The position numbers were made by a program, and so were the translations under genes. Below, piece after piece: positions 1-10,265 of a DNA stretch of 64,000 bases. Location: the NCBI GenBank assembly GCA_012934845.2, contig WNNJ02001660.1:141068-205067 (forward strand), in the 5' to 3' direction. Below the pieces are notes generated by a model. That model worked only from the letters and a program-made list of their open reading frames with translations, ran no database searches and was not told where the DNA came from. The stretch comes from Pomphorhynchus laevis (lineage: Eukaryota > Acanthocephala > Palaeacanthocephala > Echinorhynchida > Pomphorhynchidae). Numbering within the stretch: the stretch's first letter is position 1; each line of letters begins with the position of its first letter.

Positions 1-113
1 TTATATACTTCGTTCAAATATATAAATTAAATATAATACAGATATATTATTAAATGTTTTAATGTACATTAAAACATTTTTTTCAAAGAATTGTTATTCA
101 TTTTGTTCTTCAG

Positions 114-314
114 ACAAAGGCTAATCGCTTGACGTATTATCCATATAGAAAAATCTCTAGATTCCAAAATTTCCGAAAATCGCTGGAATTGTCTATCCCT
201 AACCATTGGTGTCGAGCTCGTCTAGAAACGATATCTCACCGTCCTTATTTTCTCGTACCACATATTTTCTCGTATCCATTAAATCAACTAACTGAGTATA
301 CGTATTTAATATAA
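114..314 (+). CDS. Possible 3'-terminal exon of an unidentified host gene
   Basis: An open frame of 66 codons follows a good splice-acceptor context (a T-rich tract ending TTCTTCAG at 113) and ends in TAA. The stretch is richer in G+C and in basic and aromatic residues than the surrounding AT-rich DNA (for example FRKSLELSIPNHWCRARLE). There is no ATG start, so it could only be an internal or terminal exon whose upstream part lies outside the window. The last dozen codons run into the start of dispersed repeat R, so the stop may be repeat-derived. I recognise no protein family. Chance openness is a real alternative. Confidence 0.28.
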   Translation, partial: TKANRLTYYPYRKISRFQNFRKSLELSIPNHWCRARLETISHRPYFLVPHIFSYPLNQLTEYTYLI

Positions 315-556
315 TTATAAAATAAACAAAACATAATAATGCTAAATCAAAATTTAATAATTAAATACTAAAATTAATAATTGTTTTTAGATTTTCTATA
401 ATTTAAATCAAGTTAAAATAAAGGTCATTTTTATGAATTGACTAATAAATAACAGACGTTGTATCAGAATAAGAATTAGAGGTCATCAGGAGGAACTGCT
501 ATGCTATCAGGTTTCGGCACCTAACTCCTCTACCCAACATAGCAGCGGGGCCAAAT
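277..556 (+). repeat. Dispersed repeat R, copy 1
   Basis: This segment matches copies at 59.9, 60.2 and, inverted, 63.2 kb. The shared features are a start around AACTGAGTNTACGTATTT, an AT-rich middle with TTTTTATGAATTGACTAATA, and a G+C-richer end containing CATCAGGAGGAACTGCTATG and CCCAACATAGCAGCGGGGCC. The end folds: CTGCTATG pairs with CATAGCAG. On the minus strand the same end reads GAAAC and then CUGAUGA, the two hammerhead core motifs in permuted order. It carries no protein. It looks like a short non-autonomous element of about 280-300 bp. Confidence 0.7.
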
Positions 557-600
557 TTGAGATGCGAGTGCAAAAGATCAAATTTGAGATGCGAGTGCAA
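552..600 (+). repeat. 22-bp direct repeat, two units
   Basis: CAAATTTGAGATGCGAGTGCAA occurs at 552-573 and again at 579-600 (27-bp period), just after the end of repeat R. It is probably a small local duplication at an old insertion junction. Confidence 0.8.
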
Positions 601-665
601 GACACTCATTTAATCCCATAGAATAATTTACGATATTTTAATGACTTTTAATTTCATCATCATGC

Positions 666-782
666 TAGCCACAAGTTTGCCTGAAATAAAATAGTCAACT
701 TACAATATACAACTTAAAAAAGTAGAAAATAGAGAAATATATTCCACTTTGTAGTAAATTTGCTCATAGCCACAAGTTTGCC
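666..782 (+). repeat. 5' copy of the direct repeat flanking the RT/endonuclease element
   Basis: The core 682-766 (starting TGAAATAAAATAGTC, containing ACTTAAAAAAGTA, ending AAATTTGCTCAT) recurs at 3,766-3,871 on the far side of the reverse-transcriptase gene, in the same orientation and in the same order of blocks. The 3' copy is longer because of TA-rich expansion. Around the 5' copy there is a second, 16-bp direct repeat, TAGCCACAAGTTTGCC, at 666-681 and 767-782. The pair could be terminal repeats of the element or a long target-site duplication. Confidence 0.6.
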
Positions 783-849
783 ATTTGTACCCTAAGAAAG
801 TTAAGTCTTTACTAAATTAGTATTTAGTAAAGCCAAACACCTACAAGAC

Positions 850-3063
850 ATGATCACAGCGGACCAGTCTGGAAAGCTTCTAAGCCGCCTGACACATCTG
901 ATAAATTATATGGCAGCCGGTGACCTTCCTGTAGATATATCTCGATATTTTGCGGGTGCAGATCTTATCGCTATAGAAAAACCAAATGGAGGTATACGCC
1001 CAATAGCGGCAGGAGAATTGTTACGGAGGGTGTGTGCAAAGTGTATTTGCACGAAGATGCGCGATAAGTTCACTCAAATATTTCAACCACAACAGGTCGG
1101 TGTTGCGGTGGCAAATGGCGCAGATTTAATAATTCACCAGGTTCGACGATTGCACGAACAGATGCACACCACGGAAAATTGGGTATGGGCGAAAGTGGAT
1201 GTTTCGAACGCTTTTAATACAGTTGACAGGCAATGCTTTATTGACGCAGTCGACATTGAAGCACCTTCTATCGGACCGTGGATCAAATGGTGCTACTCGC
1301 AACCATCAAAATTACGATTTGGAGCAGCAAAAAGCCTTACATCGTCAGCAGGAGTACAACAAGGGGACCCTCTGGGCCCATTCCTTTTCGCGCTGGCAAT
1401 CCAACCGATTATTCGGAAAGTCGACTCGGTTACAGGTATCGGTTTTAACAAGTGGTATTTAGACGATGGAATAATTGGAGGTGAACCCAAGGCAGTTGCT
1501 ATCACATTAAACATGATTGCAAATGAGCTGGAAAAAATCGGACTATCAATGAATTGGCAAAAAACCGAATTAATAGGCCACACAGAAGCAACTATCTCAA
1601 CGCATACAAAATGGACTCACTCTCCGCATATTAAGTCCGACGGCAATTTTACTATTTTGGGATGCCCAATTGGTTCGCAAGAGTTTGCAGAAGCATATCT
1701 CATAAATAGTTGCTTACCAAACCTAGTAAATGACACAGAGCTTGTCGCGTCACTTCCGGACGCTCATGTGGCTTACCTGCTATTGCGACACTGTGCTTCC
1801 GCTCAACGAATAGCATTCCTAATGAGGAATGTAGATCCAGCAAGCACCGAACTTTTCTGTAAGCAGTTTGATAATGCTGTGATACGGGCGATGGAAATCA
1901 TCGCTTCAATACAACTGTCAGCGCGAACACGATCTCAAGTTGAGCTCCCACTAAAAATGGGCGGTCTGGGCCTTAGGAGTACAAACAAACACAGAGCGGC
2001 AGCCTTTGCAGCAAGCGTCAGCACAGTGGCCGCGTTTGTGAACCAGGATCCAAATACATTTCCGGGCTTTGTAAACGCGAATGAAATACTTGCGCTACAC
2101 GGAGCAGAAGTGGAACAACAGGCTTCATCCACAAGACAACATCAAATATCGTTCAAAATTGTCCCAGAGAAGCGTAAAAATCTATTAGACACTAGAGATG
2201 ATCGGACAAGGGCCAGACTAATAGCGGTATCACAGCCACATGCGAACGCATGGTTACAATGCGCCCCAAATCGAAGTCTCGGCCTAGCTCTTACCGACCA
2301 AGAATTTACAATTCTTATAAGAATGTGGTTAGGCCTGCAAATTGCTCCAAGTGACTACCGTTGTAGTCGATGTTTTCGAAACGCAGATGCTGAGGGCTTC
2401 CATGCACTAACTTGCAACTACGGTGGTTTTCCAGGAATGCGTCATAATGGAATTCGTGACGTCGTTCTCCAGGCGGCACAATCAGCAGGAATGCATGTGG
2501 GTTGCGAGGTTCGCAACCTTGTCCAAAATCTTCAAGAACGGCCAGCCGATATTCTGATCTACGGGGATCCTTCAGATGCTATAGACTTCGCGGTAACACA
2601 TCCACTACAGAAATCTTTTCTTCGCCAGTCAGCTTATGAGCCTGGTTACACAGCTGCGCAGTACGCATCATCGGTCAAAGATAGAAAGTACCGTGCTAAA
2701 ATGATTGAGGCGGGATATAACTTCATACCTGCAGTCTTGGAGTGTTACGTCGGCTGGAATATGGAAGGGGAGAAAAACATCAGACGAATCGCCCGATACT
2801 TAGCAATTCGATCATCTATACCATACAGCATCGCATCTGCACAGCTCTTTCAACGAATATCAATAGCACTCATTAGAGGAAATTCAAAAGCTATATTATC
2901 TAGTATTGATATGTTAAACCGACCGTATTACGAGATCGCTAACCCCATAATGGAGAATCCCACACGAAGAATGAACGCCTTCCAGGCACTTGATCTGGCA
3001 GTTGACTCTCTATTGATCAGTCCGCTCCTGGATACATTGAATTTAACAATACAAATGAAGTAA
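850..3063 (+). CDS. Non-LTR retrotransposon reverse transcriptase with restriction-like endonuclease (R2/NeSL/Utopia-type), intact ORF
   Basis: This 737-residue protein would reverse-transcribe element RNA at a nicked target. RT motifs are in order: template-binding region with PNGGIRPIAAGE (about residues 46-57); motif A WAKVDVSNAFNTVDR (about 114); motif B GVQQGDPLGPFLFAL (about 168); motif C as YLDD in KWYLDDGIIGG (about 203), not the usual YADD; motif D with the downstream NWQKTEL; motif E LGCPIG. The C-terminal part has a CCHC knuckle (CSRC, then H and C in FHALTC, about 508-528) and a restriction-like endonuclease signature: RPADILI, DFAVTHPLQ, a lysine-rich KDRKYRAK segment and FIPAVLECYVGW. 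It lacks the N-terminal zinc-finger/Myb DNA-binding region usual in R2-like proteins. In-frame sequence runs upstream only to a stop at 802-804. It has no internal stop or frameshift, unlike nearly every other retroelement here. Clade placement is uncertain; the YLDD and HPLQ pattern suggests a Utopia-like branch. Confidence 0.88.
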   Translation: MITADQSGKLLSRLTHLINYMAAGDLPVDISRYFAGADLIAIEKPNGGIRPIAAGELLRRVCAKCICTKMRDKFTQIFQPQQVGVAVANGADLIIHQVRRLHEQMHTTENWVWAKVDVSNAFNTVDRQCFIDAVDIEAPSIGPWIKWCYSQPSKLRFGAAKSLTSSAGVQQGDPLGPFLFALAIQPIIRKVDSVTGIGFNKWYLDDGIIGGEPKAVAITLNMIANELEKIGLSMNWQKTELIGHTEATISTHTKWTHSPHIKSDGNFTILGCPIGSQEFAEAYLINSCLPNLVNDTELVASLPDAHVAYLLLRHCASAQRIAFLMRNVDPASTELFCKQFDNAVIRAMEIIASIQLSARTRSQVELPLKMGGLGLRSTNKHRAAAFAASVSTVAAFVNQDPNTFPGFVNANEILALHGAEVEQQASSTRQHQISFKIVPEKRKNLLDTRDDRTRARLIAVSQPHANAWLQCAPNRSLGLALTDQEFTILIRMWLGLQIAPSDYRCSRCFRNADAEGFHALTCNYGGFPGMRHNGIRDVVLQAAQSAGMHVGCEVRNLVQNLQERPADILIYGDPSDAIDFAVTHPLQKSFLRQSAYEPGYTAAQYASSVKDRKYRAKMIEAGYNFIPAVLECYVGWNMEGEKNIRRIARYLAIRSSIPYSIASAQLFQRISIALIRGNSKAILSSIDMLNRPYYEIANPIMENPTRRMNAFQALDLAVDSLLISPLLDTLNLTIQMK

Positions 3064-3189
3064 TTGTCACGCTAGCTAATATACCAGGATCTAGTGTCGA
3101 TACGTCAGTTTTTACAAGAACTCATAAATTGTGTTCCTACAGAGATTGTGCACTTATAGAAGAAAACGGAAAATTCACACTAAAAGTAT
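3006..3189 (+). CDS. Small open frame overlapping the 3' end of the RT gene
   Basis: In a different frame from the RT, an open stretch begins after a stop at 3003-3005, overlaps the last 58 bases of the RT gene and runs to TGA at 3187-3189. The translation has normal protein-like composition (for example NEVIVTLANIPGSSVDTSV, then HKLCSYRDCALIEENGKF). It could be a short second ORF of the retroelement or a host exon. TCTATTGATCAG at 3018-3020 would serve as an acceptor, and AAA|GTATGAG near 3186 is a good donor. I recognise no family. Confidence 0.25.
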
Positions 3190-3574
3190 GAGCACTGCAA
3201 TCACAGTAAAGCCCCAAAGTCTTTCAAGCAAAATTAAGCCACATTTTGACACCTTTCTGCAACAATGTGACAATTCATCAAATAATAACGACGCTGATGA
3301 TCCTGAATCTTTACCTATAAACTCACAGCCAGAAACCGAAATTAGTAAACAGACCGTCGATTATATGACACATGACGTACATACATTATCTGATTCTGAA
3401 TTAACTGACAGTTTATCGAACGCAAATAGTGATAATCATGAATCGGACGGAAGTTTTAATTATGAAACAGAATTATTAACTGACTTTTGTGAAACAGATC
3501 AAATAATCACGCCCACTATAAACAGACAGATGATACCGGAAAAAGGCCAGCTAGTTGTCAGTGGATCGGTTTGA
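3188..3574 (+). CDS. Acidic Ser/Asp/Asn-rich frame downstream of the RT gene
   Basis: From an ATG at 3188 there are 128 open codons. The product starts MSTAITVKPQSLSSKIKPHF and becomes strongly acidic and Ser/Asn-rich. A second frame at about 3,564-3,639 continues the same character (DRFDSDILDDQALSES followed by a run of acidic residues). The two might be joined by a frameshift or short intron. It resembles an intrinsically disordered tail and no enzyme motif is visible. Because it lies between the RT gene and the flanking direct repeat, it may belong to the retroelement or be host sequence captured with it. Confidence 0.3.
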   Translation: MSTAITVKPQSLSSKIKPHFDTFLQQCDNSSNNNDADDPESLPINSQPETEISKQTVDYMTHDVHTLSDSELTDSLSNANSDNHESDGSFNYETELLTDFCETDQIITPTINRQMIPEKGQLVVSGSV

Positions 3575-3765
3575 TTCAGATATTCTAGATGATCAGGCGC
3601 TATCTGAAAGTAGTGATAACGAAGAGGAGGAAGTCTAACGCTATCGATTATGGACATTATACGAAGAGGTTAACTATTTCTTTTTCAAACATTTCAGGTT
3701 TATTAGTTTTATTTGACAATTAGTATTTAGTGAATTATTTACAATTGTTGGGTCATCATTTTCCT

Positions 3766-3871
3766 TGAAATAAAATAGTCAAAATATATAATATATAATA
3801 TAATAAAATATACACGACTTAAAAAAGTATAAAATGGAGAAATAGATTCCAATTTGTTGTAAATTTGCTCA
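3766..3871 (+). repeat. 3' copy of the direct repeat flanking the RT/endonuclease element
   Basis: It matches 682-766 block by block (TGAAATAAAATAGTC, ACTTAAAAAAGTA, GGAGAAATA-ATTCCA, GTAAATTTGCTCAT) with an extra TA-rich insertion in the middle. Together the pair encloses about 3 kb containing the RT gene and the acidic frames. Confidence 0.6.
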
Positions 3872-6800
3872 TTGAATTAAATTGATAGTAAAGAGCTTTT
3901 AATATTAATACTTTTATTAATATTTTCAATATTAATAAAAATATTTTTGAATACAATAAACTAAACGAAGAACTCATTTATAAATAATTTGTAAATAATT
4001 ATCTGTAATAATTAAGTTGTACTAAATTGAAATCGAGGTGACATCGCAGAGTGTTTACAAATTGGCTTGAAGTTATTAATTTTGCTTTTAATTTTAAAAT
4101 CAAAATTACTAATTACTAATTATTAGCAAAAACATTAATTATCTGATTTATAAAATTGTAATATACATAGTTTAAATTTATGGTACACGTACAAAACTTT
4201 GAAATTTGTACTTAACTTACAATAAAGTAATGAAATAGCAAGTTTTCAAATTTCAACATTTTCCAAATTATAATTATTAATTTTTTTTATTTTTAACAGT
4301 AAATTAAAGTGTTGAACATGTTTTTAAATTCAAAGTTTAAAGAAATATTTTACTTAATTCACATTTTACAAGCCTCTAAACGCCAATGAATTATTCACGT
4401 GATTAAAATATTGTTTATTTCATGATGGAAGCGAACACGAATCGATTAAAATAATTTGACGATCAAAAGAAGATACGCCGATAGCCGCTATAATGGTTTA
4501 ATATTGCAACATTACAAAACCGCATTGCATTGGTCTAATAAAAACATGAAACGGTGTTTACAATGAAAACATTAATTAAACGAACGTTCCATGGATCAAA
4601 TAATACGCGATCATAGTTTTAGCTGCAAAATAACAATCATAGAAAAACAAAGTGCCTACAGGGAACGCAATTACCGGCGGTTTTCTTTATACAAGGAAAT
4701 CAATCAGGTAAAAAGAACACTATGGAATTGGGTTTCTAAAATTAATAATTACGCGCCCAATTAACTACTATCGTAGAATGATTTGGAAAGTGATTCAGTT
4801 TGCAATAATTCCAAAAGATTCCGATCATAATTCAGTAAATGGATTTCTAGATTCAAAGGAGATGACCTGCAAAATTTAAGACTCGTGAAATATTAAAAAT
4901 ATTTCACAAATGAAAATATTGAATTTCGAAAATATTGAAACAATATTTTTGATATTTTCGTAATTGGCAATGTAATAAATATAAAACTTTTGTGTACTAA
5001 TTGGTTAAAAATTCGTGGACCCAAAAAATACTAAAATACGATTATTTTGATTGTTTCACATAGAAGAGTGTAATCAACAACTTATTATCAACAAAACTTT
5101 GAAATAGAAAGTAAATGGAATGTAAACTGTTACACACAAACTGGAAAATATTGCAACAACAAAAAATAATATCAATTAAATTTAATAACTAATTCGAATG
5201 AAATTAAAACATCAAAATTTAAAAAGACGGAATAAGTTTAGTATTCATAACAGAGGTAATAGCCAAGTTTACCTCGATAATTTTAGAAACAATATCTGAA
5301 CATATTGTTAATAGTACAAGGTTTTTATATTATTGACAAAATAATATAAAATTGTCGCAAAATGTTAATCGCACAGAAAGGTTTAAAGGTTTGTGAAAAC
5401 AATAAGATACAGAGTAAAGAGAGGGAAACCTTGCTGCTGCCAGTAACAGGATAGAACCTCCGAACATCATTGTAACTTTATCAAAATAACAATTTATAAA
5501 CGATTATTTACACGGTTATGTTGAATTTCGATTTTTTGAAACACCATATTTTTGATATTTTTGTATTAAACTTTAAGTACTAATTTGTTAAACTTAAGAG
5601 GACATGACATTGTGAACTATCTTATCTTAAGAGATACTGAAGGAAAAGAGGAGTTATATCAAGTGCTATGAAAATACCATCAAATGAATCGAAAAAAGTG
5701 CAGATAAACGGTTACAGAGAAAACTGTGACCGTTTGTGACGACGCCTTGGCTATCTGAAAGAGAACTCTGGTTTGTCGCCCAAAATCTCGATGTCTGGAG
5801 TAGTTTGATTCGTGTACTGCCTCCACGACCCGACACCCGGACCAGTGGTTGACAGGAAAAAAATTTTTCTTATTAATAAATTGTAATCAGTAATCTGATT
5901 ACTGATGCAAAACAGACTGAGATTTTTGTTAATCTTTCTGACAAGTTTCGTCAGAAAGATTAAATGAACCACATAATGCAAAGAAAAAATAAATTGTTGT
6001 TGAGAAAACTTTGTACAGCGAGCAAACTCTTTTGTTTTTAATATCTCTTCGAACGAAGGCATTGGGTGTAGAAAATATATAATTATCCAATCACAAATAT
6101 TGTGTATTATACGAAAATTTTTAGGAAAGGTTTGCTCGAACACTCCCCAATCTGGAAATAGAGTAAGTAACCCAATTTATAGATTGGGAAGGTGAATATT
6201 TTTAGTTAGAGCATTGAGGAATGTTAGAGTCGACAATGTGATTTTTATAACATATTGAAATAATAGTGCAGGTTTGCTTAGAAAGGAAGTATTTTAATTT
6301 GGTCAAATTTACATTATATACAACATAAAAAGTGAATAGTAACTTTGAAGTAAACCACTCCGAACTCTTAAAAATGAGAAACTGCTCTATACGTCAATGA
6401 CAATAGGTTATTCAAGAGTGTCTAATTATATTTCGATTGTCTCTACAGTAAGAAACCATTTAAGTTGTCAAAATTTTGTACTTATGGTTCAAAATTAAAT
6501 TCTGTAAGCTAATTAAGTTAAGATCAACGACTATCCTGCATCGCCGTTGTCATTTAGACGCATTTTACATGTTCGTTATTTCGTATGTAATGAAATGTTT
6601 TTATTAATATTGAGTTGTTTTTAAAATTGAATGATTTAAATAACCAGCAACCCGACAAATGTTCTTTATATCTTGGAAATTATTCATTTGTTTTACTCTA
6701 TTGTTTAAAAATAATTCCAGTTGATTTTTAAGCAGACAGTTTTGATTTAAAATTATGTGCGCTGCTTAGGTTAAGATCAACGACAATCGAGTAAAATCGA

Positions 6801-7087
6801 GTTCTTACAATCTTTTAGTATCATATTATAATGTTATTTTTGATTTATGATAGAGGGGGTTAACATAATTAGTAAATTCCATCAAGTTCATATTAAGATA
6901 ATAAGATATTAATTTCAGTTGATGAAAATTTTCGAGATACATTTTGCTCATAAGCTCGTAAACCCATAAGGACAAAAATGTTTCAATACTAAATTCAATT
7001 TTTGATGAAGGATACCATTAAATCTAGAATTAATTTTATATTTTTAAGAATCATTGAAGTATTTTATCATTGAAATTTTGATGACTA
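3872..7087. other. AT-rich intergenic DNA without a recognisable gene
   Basis: Six-frame reading shows only short, low-complexity frames. Two things stand out. A G+C-richer island at about 5,700-5,870 could on the minus strand hold a small exon (it contains GPGVGSWRQYTNQTTPDIEI, followed by a TAG). A perfect 14-bp-armed hairpin lies at 5,929-5,963 (loop 7), with a 10-bp-armed one just before it at 5,886-5,906. Confidence 0.6.
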
Positions 7088-7470
7088 TATTATTTTGAAA
7101 TCATATCTGATTTTAAATTAAATCTGCGTTGGTAGGGGAAGGTGCTACCTTCATTTTGAAAACCTACCTATTTTGAAATTATTTATTATTTCAAATCAGT
7201 CGTCTATAGTTTGTTTCCTAATTTTAAGTTGATATACATGTGCAGTCATTGTTACTATTAAAATTTTGATTATTTTTATTCTACACTTTACTTTAATCTT
7301 ATCTATAAGTCACCAGCAATACGCTACATTTCAGTATTGGTGAATCTTATCAGCTACTGATTCAATATCTACGTTTCACTTTTCGGTCCTTTTAATGTTG
7401 GCTGACGATCACTCGACTCGTCTACTTTTATTGGCAATTAAATTGAGTGAAAGACGTTCGTCTTACAGTG
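7088..7470 (-). repeat. SINE-like dispersed repeat, copy b
   Basis: The reverse complement of this segment aligns for about 350 bp with 37,385-37,745. Shared landmarks are GAGTCGAGTGATNGTNAGCC, TATAGATAAGATTAAAGTA, CAACTTAAAATTAGGAAACA and AAAATGAAGGTAGCACCTTC. There is no ORF. The 5' part (reading on the minus strand) carries a permuted hammerhead-like core (see 7,342-7,390). Confidence 0.8.
7342..7390 (-). ncRNA. Permuted hammerhead-like motif, copy b
   Basis: On the minus strand: GGACC-GAAA-AGUGAAACGUA-(16 nt)-CUGAUAA-GAUUC. The order of the two cores is GAAA first, CUGAUGA-like second, so the helix called stem II in hammerheads would be the outer, open helix. That helix is imperfect here, and one core base differs (CUGAUAA). 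The 11-nt spacing from GAAA to the GUA triplet matches copies a, c and d. The copy is probably decayed. Confidence 0.4.
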
Positions 7471-7962
7471 TATACTTCTTTTTCATTACTTGAACACTAA
7501 TCTGTATGCTTTAATTTTGTCTTAAAAAGACCTTAATTATTATTAATGTATATTTTTATCAAATTTGAAAATTTTTATTTTTTATATTTTGGCATAATTT
7601 TGTTTACAATTTATTCGCAGTTCGTGTGGTTTCCATGCTCGGCACACTTATGTATTCATTTATAGTCGCATATTATCAATTTATTTAAAGAGATATTTTA
7701 TATTAATACAATTATATTTATATAAAATATATATAAAAATATTTATATTAATATATTTCAGTGTCATCAGATAATTCTAACTTTCATGTTTCTTGAATAG
7801 CGTATAACGAACAAATATATTGCCAGAAATATTTCTGATGTGACATACTAATTAAAACATTGTTAATTTAAATTTTGTTGAGATATTTCCGGACCTCTTC
7901 GACTAACTTGTATTTTAGCTGGCTACATAATAGCTTCAGCTATTAGGTCGCATTACGACAGA

Positions 7963-8127
7963 AAGCATGCTGTCCAGACAACTCCACAGGGCGGGACTCA
8001 TCAGTGGACGTCCCTGTATCATCGTTGATTATCGTCAATATAATGCATGCTGAGGGACGAAACTACGAAGATACAGGGACATCCACTGATGAGTCCCGCC
8101 CTGTGGAGTTGTCTAGACAGCATGCTT
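7963..8127. repeat. Palindrome with 63-bp arms
   Basis: Arms 7,963-8,025 and 8,065-8,127 are reverse complements with three mismatches, separated by a 39-bp loop. Each arm contains CACTGATGAGTCCCGCCC. The palindrome abuts the truncated 5' end of LINE copy A, which begins with sequence coding GDFN at about 8,140. It may mark an aberrant insertion or a local inverted duplication. Confidence 0.9.
8045..8125 (+). ncRNA. Permuted hammerhead-like motif, copy e, in the palindrome
   Basis: Reading the plus strand: GCATGCT at 8,045, GGGAC at 8,054, GAAA at 8,059, an 11-nt segment ending AUA at 8,073, then CUGAUGA at 8,086, GUCCC at 8,093 and AGCATGC at 8,119. GGGAC pairs perfectly with GUCCC, and GCATGCT with AGCATGC. 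The helix next to the cores is therefore intact and extended by a distal 7-bp helix. Both core motifs are canonical. No convincing stem I can be drawn between AUA and CUGAUGA, so catalysis is unproven. Confidence 0.45.
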
Positions 8128-8135
8128 TTTGACAT

Positions 8136-10265
8136 GATACCTGGGGACTTCAACTACAGAACTCGTCGTTGGATCAGCACAACACTTCGCAGAGCTAGGA
8201 ACGGTTATCTCATTCACAAGCCACCGTCCCCACCTTTCATTGCACATCAACTAATTCTATCCTCGACATTTTACTGCTTCACTCGAGTTAATTGCTTAAA
8301 CCCCTCTGCACGGAGCAATCGCGGCAGCAATTATCCACCTCTCATGACCTAATTTGTTGGAGGATTGATGAGGATATGTTGCTTCAAATGAGGTTTTAAT
8401 TTGATCTGATCAGGGTGGCTTTCTTTAAGGCGGCTTTTCGTAAGCTTCCACGATTCTATCGACTACCTATAAAGGTCGTATATACAATCCCGATCCGACG
8501 AAACTCAAGGTCCTAGCGAAATTACTTAACCACCTTAATCTCTATGCTTCCGCCAGACAGCCCTCTCGGATGAATACTGGAGCACTATATATAGGTTCCA
8601 GCTGGATAGGGACAGGGCGAACATTGCTCGCCTTAACACTTCTCAGTTTTCCTTTTGGAAGATTTTCAAGAAGAAAAAGTTTGTTTATTAGAAGGATACG
8701 GCATTGGGTTGGATAGGTAATGTAGGCCTTGGAAAAGTTTTAGAGGAGTCACTATCCTTACACAACTACGGATCCACGCAATCACCTCAACAAATCCCGC
8801 CTTGGGGTAACTTCAGGAGTAGGGATATATTTGTTACAGATATTCTAAACTCTCGGGGTCCACTTGACGGCACCTCCAAATCCTTCGCTCCACTCTCTTC
8901 TCGGGTCTGTCAGCTTTTGACTGCCGAACAAAGAAAAGAGGTCGCCGTCACAATGCTTCTTGCCTACCTATACGATGAAGCAGGCATCAATATAAGAAAC
9001 AGAGCTTTTATTCCTAAGGTTAAATCGCGCTCATGTTCTAAAGATCTGCGACCCATCTCGATTCAAAATGACCTCGTGCGATTTACAAAAAAGCGTTTGA
9101 GCGAAAATCCGCGACCATTCAAGTAGGCGTAATTTGATCCCTCCAGGTTTTAATGGGTTCGTCAAAGGTTGCTCGGTCCAATCAGCAGTTGGTGAGATGG
9201 AGCCGTTTTGTCTGGAGAATAGCAATCGTCTAGTTGTGGCGGTTTCCTTGACTTTTCTGCTGTATTTGACCGCATCTCCATTCCCTTTTTGATCTCTTCT
9301 ATCAGGTACATCAGGTTGCCTGCGAGAATTGTGAACAGGGTAAAGAACCTGATGTACACCAAGCGATTTTATTATGAAGACGACGCTGATGCGCGTCAGT
9401 TATACCCTATTACGGGGTGTCTCAAGAATCCTAACCATCTCCTATCTTATATCTTGCTGCTTCAATAAACTATTCAAAGCATTAACACGCAAACAAGGTT
9501 TAGTGGTGTATGCTGATGACACCACAGCTCTGTTCACTGGACATAGGTGCAAAGACGTAGTCTCTGACATCAGCCGCTTCGTTTTAAGATTAAAATACCA
9601 ATTACCTAAATCCAATCTTATTTTGAACTCCGCTAAATCGCAGGTGGTAGCCTTTCATGGTACCCCTGCTACAAAGCCAAAACTTGAGGGATTAGCACTC
9701 TATGCGCTCTCCTCCATATTTGCCTCTGAATCCATCCCCACCTTCACAAGTCGAGTAAAATACCTGGGGTTCACCGCTACGGTGAACTGGTCGGCAAAAG
9801 CTGACCTGGATACACTCATACGTATCCTAAAAAAAGCTAGGTGGGCACTGAAACCGGCTCAGCATCTGTCGTTGCAAGAGCAAACCCAGGCGCGCCGTGG
9901 GGCCACTTTAGCTATCTCGGGATTAGTCTTCTTTTCGAGAGAACGTCCCCCAGAGCAAAGGCTAAGGTTTCTTAAGCTCTTCGTCTCTCGTCTATCCAGC
10001 ATAGTACGCGCCGATAGGATTCTCCGGAGGGGGGTGAAAGACCCCGGGTGGATCAGTCGGAATGTGGCGTGTTAGATCGGTTGGGGGTGCTTAGATCCTC
10101 CTTGTAGCTGAGGCAAAAGTAGGAAGACTGTTAAATGAAGTGATTTGATGATTTACTTAAGACCGAAGATTATTTGTTGGTTGCCTCTTATCTGACCATT
10201 TGTAACTGTTTTTTGTTTTCTCTTTTTAGTGTATTTAAGAAATTCTTTATTATTAAATTGAAATA
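8136..10265 (+). mobile_element. LINE copy A (Jockey-superfamily-like), 5'-truncated
   Basis: The copy starts in the C-terminal part of the AP endonuclease (GDFNYRTRRWISTTLRRARN) and continues through the RT region to an A/T-rich 3' end (TTCTTTATTATTAAATTGAAA). A 233-codon open piece at 9,374-10,075 holds RT motif C, YADD at 9,509-9,520, followed by the thumb region (KSNLILNSAKSQVVAFHG, VKYLGFTATVNWS). RT motif A (FSAAFDR-like) near 9,250 is split by a frameshift. The conserved C-terminus of the family ends at about 10,072. It is inactive because of truncation and several frame breaks, but motif C is intact. Copy B follows immediately, head to tail. Confidence 0.85.

Noticed and set aside
5751-6143. 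A 130-codon minus-strand gene
   Set aside because: Most of the frame is AT-driven low complexity. Only the last 30 codons look protein-like, and no acceptor fits in front of them.
7768-7790. Hammerhead core at TCATCAG near 7.77 kb (minus strand)
   Set aside because: GAAA lies only 12 nt from CUGAUGA and no helices form around it.
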